From an uncultured Oscillospiraceae bacterium (lineage in GTDB: Bacteria > Bacillota > Clostridia > Oscillospirales > Ruminococcaceae), in contig CAJTVI010000064.1 in assembly GCA_910579545.1 (NCBI GenBank), positions 1 to 7,439 on the forward strand: a DNA stretch of 7,439 nucleotides, given 5' to 3'. A program made the position numbers and the translations under genes. A model generated the notes under the pieces. The model saw only the letters and a list, made by a program, of their open reading frames with translations. It searched no databases and was not told where the DNA came from. The stretch's first letter is position 1, and every line of letters starts with the position of its first letter. Of the stretch, positions 1 through 4,345 are shown in pieces.

Positions 1-238
1 GCGGCGCTAAGCGTCAGAATTCCTCGCCGCGGCGCCCAGCACCGGCGTTCCCCGCCCCGCCGCGGCGCTAAGCGTCAGAATTCCTCGCCGCGGCGCCCAG
101 CACCGGCGTTCCCCGCCCCGCCGCGGCGCTAAGCGTCAGAATTCCTCGCCGCGGCGCCCAGCACCGGCGTTCCCCGCCCCGCCGCGGCGCTAAGCGTCAG
201 AATTCCTCGCCGCGGCGCCCAGCACCGGCGTTCCCCGC
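1..238. repeat. 61-bp tandem repeat, about 3.9 copies
   Basis: A 61-bp unit starts at 1, 62, 123 and 184. The copies are identical until 238, after which the fourth copy decays. The array probably continues left of the window. Each unit carries the perfect 10-bp palindrome CGCCGCGGCG twice (25-34 and 58-67 in the first unit), so palindromes recur at alternating 33- and 28-bp steps, and each unit also holds one GAATTC. Because 61 is not a multiple of three, any reading frame shifts at every copy, which argues against a conserved protein product. Perfect identity between copies suggests recent expansion or active homogenisation. The function is unknown; it could be a VNTR, a nucleoid or regulator binding array, or repeats in an upstream gene's 3' region. 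Confidence 0.95.
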
Positions 239-375
239 TCCCTCCGCGCCCTGAAAAAAGCATCCCAAAGGGCGGCGGTGAGCCAGGAAAACAAAGAACC
301 CAAAGCAAATTCGATCCGCCGCGCCCCCCCAAAAAAGGGGCCGGCCAAACCACTTCCAGAAAGGAGGACCGCCGC
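239..375. other. Gene-free leader before the TetR gene
   Basis: This stretch links the tandem repeat to the regulator gene. I see no convincing -35/-10 pair. It contains a run of seven C, six A and four G (324-340) that can form a short C4/G4 hairpin with an A-rich loop, and a GGCCGGCC palindrome at 339-346. The only clear signal is the ribosome binding site AAGGAGGA at 361-368. The regulator's promoter may lie in or upstream of the repeat array. Confidence 0.5.
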
Positions 376-924
376 ATGGCCTGTTTATCCCCTGCCGCCC
401 AGCGGATGCAGGGCTATATTGTGGAAGCCCTGTTCCAGCTGATGGCGCAAAAGCCCTTTGACGAGATCACCGCGGGGGAGATCGCCGCCCGCGCCGGGGT
501 GGACCGCTCCACCTACTACCGGCATTTCAAGAGCAAACAGGCGGTGCTGCGCTCTTTTTTGGATACCGCCCTGCCCGACCCGCCCGCCCTGATGGCGCAG
601 AACGGCCGGCAGGAGGCGTTTGAGGAATTTTTTACCCAGTGCAGGCGGTACCGCCGCGAGCTGCTGCTGCTTTACAGCGCCGGGCTTTCGGGGCTGCTGG
701 TGGAGCGCCTCTCCCGCCCGGCCCTGCTCTGCCCCGAGGGGCCGGCCGGCTGGCAGTACGCCGCGGCCTGCCGCCTGGGCGGGGTGGCCGGATGCCTGCT
801 CTTCTGGCTCTCCCGCCAGATGCAGGACGACCCCGCCGAGATGGCCCGGATGCTGAGCGCCTCCCTGCCGCCCGGGCCCCCGGCCGTCCTCTCCCCCCTC
901 TTTGCGGCCCTGGCCGGCGCATAA
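376..924 (+). CDS. TetR/AcrR-family transcriptional regulator
   Basis: The 182-residue product is of usual length for a TetR repressor. Residues ~12-58 form the DNA-binding domain: helix 1 includes IVEALFQLMAQKPFDEIT, and the helix-turn-helix lies at ~31-54 with the classic IAARAGVDRSTYYRHFKSK pattern. The ligand-binding half ends in a GGVAGCLLFWLSRQM helix followed by DDPAEMARML, which resembles the C-terminal domain of DhaS-type TetR proteins. The ATG is fixed by AGGAGG eight bases upstream. The gene has its own terminator at 943-981, so it is probably monocistronic. Its target is not apparent: no gene is divergently transcribed from it in the window, and the next plus-strand genes are relics. 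Its base composition is GC-rich, unlike the debris that follows. Family call is secure; specific role and ligand are unknown. Confidence 0.93.
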   Translation: MACLSPAAQRMQGYIVEALFQLMAQKPFDEITAGEIAARAGVDRSTYYRHFKSKQAVLRSFLDTALPDPPALMAQNGRQEAFEEFFTQCRRYRRELLLLYSAGLSGLLVERLSRPALLCPEGPAGWQYAAACRLGGVAGCLLFWLSRQMQDDPAEMARMLSASLPPGPPAVLSPLFAALAGA

Positions 925-942
925 GGCCCCCACAGCCACAGC

Positions 943-981
943 AAAAGGCGGTGCAAGCCAGATCGGCTGCACCGCCTTTTT
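943..981 (+). terminator. Intrinsic terminator of the TetR gene
   Basis: A perfect 13-bp stem (943-955 pairing with 968-980) begins AAAAGGCGGTGCA. Its loop can add a further GCC/GGC pairing, and it ends in a run of five T (977-981). It starts 18 bases after the stop codon. The stem begins with A residues and ends with T residues, so it could also act on the minus strand. Confidence 0.93.
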
Positions 982-982
982 G

Positions 983-1280
983 GGCCGTGCTAAAACCAGC
1001 GGCAAGGGCAAGCCGCCCTACGGCTACCGTTTTGGCTCGGCAGACCGCAACCGCTGGATCATTGATGGAGACGCCGTCCCAGTGTTCAAGCGTATCTTTG
1101 ACCTGTCGATTACCGGAAAGGAGCCAAGCCAGACCACCCGGAATTTTGGAGGCGGACAAACTTTTGACTGCCAGGGTGCTGTATGCCGGAAGGAAAAACA
1201 GCCTGTTGCCGGAGTGTCCCTATCACTGAATGGAGCGGTCTGCTGTCGGCATTCCGAGCCAGAAGCGTTACTATAAGATG
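983..1280 (+). pseudogene. Relic of a large serine recombinase (TnpX-like, middle part)
   Basis: Frame 983-1141 reads GKGKPPYGYRFGSADRN, then RWIIDGDAVPVFKRIFDL and GKEPSQTTR. This is the segment just after the catalytic domain in large serine recombinases of clostridial transposons (the 'recombinase' domain with its PYGY and WIID..A...RRIF motifs). Skipping one base near 1142 lets the next frame continue as ILEADKLLTARVLYAGRK and LPECPYH, which matches the same family, so there is a single-base frameshift. A TGA at 1227-1229 falls where family members usually have tryptophan, and weak similarity may continue to ~1280. The N-terminal catalytic serine domain and the C-terminal zinc-ribbon and coiled-coil parts are absent. 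No start codon or ribosome binding site serves it; it begins right at the TetR terminator. It is surely inactive and is likely the remnant of an integrated element. Confidence 0.85.
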
Positions 1281-1463
1281 CTGGGAAGGCTGTGAGGCGG
1301 AACAGACCAGTCTTAATATCTGTCTGGACGATTGGGTGATGACCCATGAAGAAATGGAGGACAATGTTGGCCCATTCCTCGCCCTGCTCGAGAACATCCC
1401 GGAAACTGACTCAGGCCATTGTTAAGTGCTCGGATTGGATCATCCATGAGATGATGGGCCTGT
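1281..1463 (+). other. Unassigned debris between recombinase relic and antitoxin
   Basis: No intact gene is seen. Two short plus-strand frames look protein-like: THEEMEDNVGPFLALLENIP (within 1345-1405) and LTQAIVKCSDWIIHEMMGL (ending at TAA 1461-1463). They lie in different frames and neither has a ribosome binding site. I do not recognise either. They may be the tail of the same lost element that carried the recombinase. Confidence 0.4.
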
Positions 1464-1464
1464 A

Positions 1465-1488
1465 ATTGTAGTCATATCGTGATACAAT
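1465..1488 (+). promoter_or_regulatory. Extended -10 promoter overlapping a dyad operator
   Basis: TACAAT at 1483-1488 is preceded by TG at 1480-1481, giving an extended -10 element. The same bases form the right arm of an inverted repeat: ATTGTA(g)TCA at 1465-1474 mirrors TGATACAAT at 1480-1488 with one extra base. Phd/YefM antitoxins repress their own promoters through short palindromes overlapping the -10 region, and this site lies 27 bases before the antitoxin start, so it is a good candidate autoregulatory operator. No good -35 is visible. Confidence 0.65.
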
Positions 1489-1515
1489 AAGAAAAAGCAG
1501 CCGGGAGGGTGCAGG

Positions 1516-1785
1516 ATGCTGCAAACCTATGTGCGGTCTTCACGCGATCTGCGCAACAACTATGCCGAGATTGCAAGGCTTGTGCGGGAGAACAACCAGG
1601 TCATCATCACAAATCAGGGGCGCGGCGAATCTGTTTTGATCAGCATGGAGGAGTACGCCCGTTACGAGGAATACCTTCATACAAGGTATGTCGAGCGGAT
1701 AGCATATCGGAAAAGGTTCGGATTATATGGGTTTGTAATAGCGAGACTCCATCGATATTTGAACCCCGGCTCATTTTCAGTGTGA
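1516..1785 (+). CDS. Orphan Phd/YefM-type antitoxin, C-terminally truncated
   Basis: The first ~58 of 89 residues form a Phd/YefM DNA-binding domain: SSRDLRNNYAEIARLVRE, then the strand NNQVIITNQGRGESVLISM and helix EEYARYEEYLHTRYV. The ATG at 1516 has GGGAGGG at 1503-1509, six bases upstream. After about base 1690 the family-like sequence stops. The remaining ~30 residues (ending HRYLNPGSFSV) do not resemble the acidic toxin-binding tail of the family. No RelE/ParE/Doc-type toxin follows; the adjoining sequence holds minus-strand debris. The protein may still dimerise and bind its operator at 1465-1488, but should not neutralise a toxin. It is probably the left remnant of a toxin-antitoxin pair cut by an insertion or deletion. 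The frame is open with an intact start, so expression is possible. Confidence 0.8.
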   Translation: MLQTYVRSSRDLRNNYAEIARLVRENNQVIITNQGRGESVLISMEEYARYEEYLHTRYVERIAYRKRFGLYGFVIARLHRYLNPGSFSV

Positions 1786-1818
1786 AATTCTGCGCATCGG
1801 CACCCAACCTATGAACTG

Positions 1819-1847
1819 AGTATAGTACGCCGCCGTTGTTGCGTCAA
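1819..1847 (-). promoter_or_regulatory. Near-consensus minus-strand promoter
   Basis: On the minus strand, TTGACG (1842-1847) and TATACT (1819-1824) are separated by exactly 17 bases (1825-1841). The start of transcription would be near 1810, reading leftward toward and across the antitoxin gene. No clear minus-strand gene follows: the longest frame, starting MSRGSNIDGVSLLQ, is about 50 residues and lacks a good ribosome binding site. The promoter may be an outward-reading element end, the source of an antisense RNA to the antitoxin, or the leftover of a lost gene. Confidence 0.6.
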
Positions 1848-1965
1848 GCTTTCGTATCGGGCTTCGTATCCTCGCCCGGCTCGGCTGTCACACCTTCAAT
1901 CACATCGATGACTCCCCTCCGCCACCTCAAACTGCAATCTCTGTGCCCAGATAAAGCCTAAACTC
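1844..1965 (-). pseudogene. Relic of an unrecognised protein C-terminus
   Basis: The minus strand reads IWAQRLQFEVAEG in one frame, then after one surplus base near 1912 continues as VIDVIEGVTAEPGEDTKPDT-KA before TGA at 1844-1846. The smooth join and the acidic, proline-containing tail suggest the true C-terminus of a gene that has suffered a one-base frameshift. I do not recognise the family. Its upstream part overlaps the KilA-N fragment in another frame, so the junction lies near 1950. It has no start. Confidence 0.45.
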
Positions 1966-2034
1966 CACCGAAATCCAGGATGCAAACTCAAACGCAATTT
2001 CCTTACGAGCGTAGATGCCGACATAACACCGCGC
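1927..2034 (-). pseudogene. KilA-N domain fragment
   Basis: The minus-strand frame reads VGIYARKEIAFEFASWIS, then VEFRLYL. This is the strongly conserved core of KilA-N DNA-binding domains of phage and mobile-element proteins, which typically reads TYAHKDIAFEFASWISPEFKLYL. Only about 30 of ~110 domain residues remain; the frame stops at 1927-1929 after an unrelated LGTEIAV. There is no start codon or ribosome binding site, and the bases to the right belong to a different gene relic, so it is a truncated piece. It indicates past phage or integrative-element DNA here. Confidence 0.75.
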
Positions 2035-2048
2035 TTTGGGAACAATGC

Positions 2049-2150
2049 CAGCAGGCGCATCTTACCGGCGCAATCCCCTCCGCAGCTGCGGTGCATATTG
2101 CGGAGGTTCGCCTGATCCATGCCGATCAACAGGTCGTGCTCATCGCAGCC
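2049..2150 (-). pseudogene. Low-molecular-weight protein tyrosine phosphatase fragment
   Basis: The minus strand encodes DEHDLLIGMDQANLRNM, then GGDCAGKMRLL. This matches the middle of low-molecular-weight tyrosine phosphatases (YwlE/Wzb/PtpA family), where YDLIIGMDxxNLRNL and a GGDPxGKVxLLLDF segment follow each other. The N-terminal catalytic P-loop (CX5R) and the C-terminal DPWY general-acid loop are both missing, so it cannot be catalytic. About 34 of ~150 residues survive. It abuts the KilA-N fragment on one side and an unrelated helix-rich fragment on the other, all on the same strand but out of frame with each other. Confidence 0.78.
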
Positions 2151-2259
2151 CCAGCCGTCCCTTTTCCGGCCTGCCGCTGACCGGCCGGCCCATCTCACAG
2201 TACAGCTTCATCTGCGGCAGCTCTTCCGCCATCAGCGCATATCGTTCGGCTTGTATCAT
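2140..2259 (-). pseudogene. Unrecognised helical fragment (39 residues)
   Basis: An open minus-strand frame from ATG at 2259 reads MIQAERYALMAEELPQMKLY and then a Gly/Arg/Pro-containing stretch to TGA at 2140-2142. It looks like amphipathic helix, but I do not recognise a family. It has no ribosome binding site. Its first bases overlap the -35 region of the response-regulator promoter on the opposite strand, so the intact response-regulator unit seems to begin exactly where the debris ends. Confidence 0.35.
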
Positions 2260-2279
2260 GGGATAAAAAGACGTATAAT
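2251..2279 (+). promoter_or_regulatory. Promoter of the two-component operon
   Basis: TTGTAT (-35, 2251-2256) and a perfect TATAAT (-10, 2274-2279) are separated by 17 bases. Transcription should begin near 2286, leaving a ~30-base leader with AGAGGAG at 2304-2310 before the response-regulator ATG at 2316. A single CTCACA occurs upstream (2194-2199), but not the phased array seen at 4053-4091, so strong autoregulation by the same site type is not evident. Confidence 0.8.
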
Positions 2280-2315
2280 GCTTCTCAACAGCGCAGGCAG
2301 AACAGAGGAGATTTT

Positions 2316-2984
2316 ATGTCAAATATTTTGGTTGTTGAAGATGAAAAGGCCATGCAGGACATCATTGCGGACTATCTGCGCAAAGGCGGGCACACCTGCT
2401 TTACCGCCGATGACGGCATAGACGCCCTGATGCTTTTAAAAACCAGTCCCATGGACCTCCTGATCCTGGATGTGATGATGCCCCATCTGGACGGTTTTTC
2501 GGTCTGCAAGATGGCGCGGGAAATGAGCGGCCTGCCCATCATCATGCTTACCGCCAAGGGTGCGGAGGACGATAAACTGAAGGGCTACGGCTGCGGCGCG
2601 GATGACTATATGACAAAGCCGTTCAGCCCCAGGGTACTGCTGGCAAAGGTGAACGCGCTTTTGCGCCGCGCCTGTCCCGCGGCCGCCGGAGCGATCGCCG
2701 CCGGGAAAATCCTGCTCCAGCCAAACGCCCACAAGGCCTATTCAGACGGCCAGGAGCTCATCCTGACCCACAAGGAGTACGCGCTGCTCGCCTTTTTGAT
2801 GGCAAATCCCGGGCAGGTTTTCAGCCGGGAGCAGCTTTTAAACCGTGTTTGGGGCTATGATTTTGAGGGGACGACCCGCACCGTGGACACCCACATCAAG
2901 ACCCTGCGGCAGAAGCTGGGCGACGAGGGCAGGCATATCGTCACCCTGATCCGCTCGGGCTACAAATTTGAGGCGGCGGTATGA
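2316..2984 (+). CDS. OmpR-family response regulator
   Basis: The 222-residue protein has a receiver domain (~1-118) and a winged-helix DNA-binding domain (~128-222). Receiver landmarks are all present: acidic pair E8/D9, phospho-acceptor D52 in LDVMMP, T79 in MLTA and K101 in KPF. The output domain shows the OmpR/PhoB hallmarks: LTHKEYALLAFLMANPGQVFS, REQLLNRVWG, the recognition helix RTVDTHIKTLRQKL and the wing RSGYKFE. The ATG follows AGAGGAG by five bases. Its stop overlaps the kinase start by four bases (ATGA at 2981-2984), so the two are translationally coupled partners. OmpR-type dimers bind tandem direct repeats spaced 10-11 bp; such an array lies at 4053-4091, making the downstream transporter operon the likely target. 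It is a complete, ordinary member of the family. Confidence 0.97.
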   Translation: MSNILVVEDEKAMQDIIADYLRKGGHTCFTADDGIDALMLLKTSPMDLLILDVMMPHLDGFSVCKMAREMSGLPIIMLTAKGAEDDKLKGYGCGADDYMTKPFSPRVLLAKVNALLRRACPAAAGAIAAGKILLQPNAHKAYSDGQELILTHKEYALLAFLMANPGQVFSREQLLNRVWGYDFEGTTRTVDTHIKTLRQKLGDEGRHIVTLIRSGYKFEAAV

Positions 2985-4051
2985 AGGAGCTGTTCTCGCT
3001 GCGCACCGTGCGCAAAAAGATCCTGATGCTCTCCAAGCTGGCGGGGATCGCGCTGGTTTTTTCTTACATCCTCTTTACCGGCCTGCCGGTCGGCAGGGAC
3101 GCTTCCCTCCTGATCTGGCTGGGTTTTGTGCTGCTGCTGGTCCTTGGCATCGACCTGTTGATGGGGCGTTTTATCACAAAGCCGATCGGCAAACTCAACG
3201 CCTCCGCAAAACGCATGGCCGGCCTGGACTTTTCGGCCCCCTGCGACCTTGTTTCAACCGATGAATTTGGGGAGTTATCCGCCAGCCTGAACCTGATGGC
3301 GGAAAATTTGCAGCGGGCGCTTGCCCAGCTGGAGGATGCAAACGCACAGCTTGAAAAGGATGTGGAAAAGGAGCGGCGCCTTTTGGCCGAGCGCAGGGAA
3401 CTGGTGGACAGCCTTTCCCATGAGATGAAAACCCCGCTGGGCATCATCCGGGCCTATGCCGAGGGCCTGCAGGACGAAACGGACGAGGCCAAAAAGCAGA
3501 AGTATGCCCAGGTCATTATCTCCGAAGCGGAGCGGATGAACGGCCTGATCGTGACCCTGCTGGATCTGTCGGCTCTCGAGAGCGGGGCCGCAAACCTCGA
3601 CCTCACCCGGTTTGATTTTGTAGAGCTGACCGAAACCGTGGCCGGGCGGCTTTTGATCGACGCCCCAAACGCCGATTTTACGCTGCAATACACACTGCCG
3701 GAGCAAAAGGTTTTTGTGCGGGCAGACCGGCGGCGGATGGAACAGGTGCTGGGCTGCCTGATCGTCAATGCCCAAAAAAACGTACTGCCCGGCGGCGTTC
3801 TGCGGCTGGAGCTGACAGCGGACAATGGGGCGCTGTATTTCTCCATCTTCAATCAGGGCCGACCCATTCCAGAAAACGATCTGCCCAAAATCTGGACAAA
3901 ATTCTATCGAAACAGCAATGCAAAATACAGCGGCTCCGGGCTGGGGTTATCCATTGTGGCGCAGGTCCTGTCCATGCATGATCTTGCCTATGGCGCGGAA
4001 AACCAGACCGGCGGGGTGCGGTTTTGGTTCTCCGTTCCCATCACCGAATAA
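2981..4051 (+). CDS. VanS-like sensor histidine kinase, minimal extracytoplasmic loop
   Basis: The 356-residue kinase has two membrane helices (~18-36 and ~42-62) joined by only about five residues, then HAMP (~63-114), a coiled linker, a HisKA dimerisation helix with H147 in SLSHEMKTPL, and an HATPase domain. ATP-site motifs are the N-box (N263 in IVNAQKN), IFNQGRPIP at 289-297 in place of DxGxG (as is usual in VanS-like clostridial kinases), the F-box segment IWTKFYR, and the G2 box SGSGLGLSIV at 317-326. The C-terminal GGVRFWFSV is typical of that subfamily. Having no real external sensor domain, it probably senses at or within the membrane, or through another membrane protein, as in kinases tied to ABC transporters. 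It overlaps the response regulator and probably phosphorylates D52. The best upstream SD-like sequence is weak, consistent with coupling. Confidence 0.95.
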   Translation: MKELFSLRTVRKKILMLSKLAGIALVFSYILFTGLPVGRDASLLIWLGFVLLLVLGIDLLMGRFITKPIGKLNASAKRMAGLDFSAPCDLVSTDEFGELSASLNLMAENLQRALAQLEDANAQLEKDVEKERRLLAERRELVDSLSHEMKTPLGIIRAYAEGLQDETDEAKKQKYAQVIISEAERMNGLIVTLLDLSALESGAANLDLTRFDFVELTETVAGRLLIDAPNADFTLQYTLPEQKVFVRADRRRMEQVLGCLIVNAQKNVLPGGVLRLELTADNGALYFSIFNQGRPIPENDLPKIWTKFYRNSNAKYSGSGLGLSIVAQVLSMHDLAYGAENQTGGVRFWFSVPITE

Positions 4052-4052
4052 A

Positions 4053-4091
4053 TTCACACGGATCTCACAGCGGCCTCACACCAACCTCACA
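4053..4091 (+). promoter_or_regulatory. Four phased TCACA direct repeats: likely response-regulator operator
   Basis: TTCACA (4053-4058), CTCACA (4064-4069), CTCACA (4075-4080) and CTCACA (4086-4091) occur at an exact 11-bp period, i.e. on one face of the helix. They begin two bases after the kinase stop codon and end 20 bases before a possible -10 (TATCAT, 4112-4117; TAAACT at 4101-4106 is an alternative). No -35 consensus is present at the proper distance, as expected for an activator-dependent promoter. Direct repeats of this spacing are how OmpR-family dimers bind, so the neighbouring regulator is the obvious candidate. Confidence 0.75.
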
Positions 4092-4106
4092 CCGCATTTT
4101 TAAACT

Positions 4107-4184
4107 CTCCTTATCATACAGCTCCCCATTCCGTGTTCCCGCCCCGCAAGGGACGGCGAGGGAAATGGGGCTGTAAACAAGGAG
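4107..4184 (+). promoter_or_regulatory. Leader hairpin and possible Shine-Dalgarno sequestration
   Basis: ACAG (4118-4121) and CCCCATT (4124-4130) pair with AATGGGG (4164-4170) and CTGT (4171-4174), an 11-bp stem with a two-base bulge, and smaller GC stems are possible inside. Outside it, CTCCTT (4107-4112) is complementary to AAGGAG (4179-4184), the ribosome binding site of the next gene. In mRNA reading through from the kinase gene the site could thus be masked, while a transcript starting after the putative -10 at 4112 would lack the masking strand. There is no T-run directly after the stem, so it is not a terminator. The pairing is seen; the regulatory role is inferred. Confidence 0.45.
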
Positions 4185-4192
4185 GGTTTTTT

Positions 4193-4345
4193 ATGTTTTT
4201 AGGCTTGGCGTGGTACTGGTGGCTGGCGATCGCGGCGGTGCTGGGCTTTTCGATTCCCTTCAAGCTCAGGTTTATGAAGCAGTGGAGCAAGCGCCAGCAG
4301 GAGCAGAAGAAGGGTCAGCATGGAAAGTGGGGCGATGAAGAATGA
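4193..4345 (+). CDS. Small single-pass membrane protein (50 aa) in the transporter operon
   Basis: The start is set by AAGGAGGG at 4179-4186, six bases before the ATG. The 50-residue product has a tryptophan-rich membrane helix (~4-24: LAWYWWLAIAAVLGFSIPF) followed by a basic, glutamine-rich tail (KLRFMKQWSKRQQEQKK) and an acidic end (GDEE). The positive-inside rule puts the C-terminus in the cytoplasm. Its stop overlaps the ABC ATPase start by four bases (ATGA, 4342-4345), so it is the first gene of the transporter operon and is translationally coupled to it. I know no assigned function. Plausible roles are an accessory subunit or stabiliser of the transporter, or a link between kinase and transporter. 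The strong ribosome binding site, good helix and tight coupling support it as a real gene. Confidence 0.8.
   Translation: MFLGLAWYWWLAIAAVLGFSIPFKLRFMKQWSKRQQEQKKGQHGKWGDEE

Noticed and set aside
1..238. CRISPR array
   Set aside because: Successive units are identical over their whole length with no unique spacers, so it is a plain tandem repeat.
129..377. 82-residue minus-strand frame through the tandem repeat
   Set aside because: It crosses the 61-bp repeat, whose period shifts the frame each copy, and has neither a recognisable domain nor a ribosome binding site.
385..1159. Long minus-strand frames opposite the TetR gene
   Set aside because: The TetR frame on the plus strand has a clear family match, a ribosome binding site and a terminator; the opposite frames are low-complexity shadows.
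1740..1790. tRNA-like 3' end (GGTTCAAAT on the minus strand)
   Set aside because: Only a T-loop-like string is present; no acceptor, D or anticodon arms could be built around it.
4118..4174. Intrinsic terminator after the kinase gene
   Set aside because: The stem is followed by AAACAAGGAGGG rather than a T-run; the six T come later, after the ribosome binding site.
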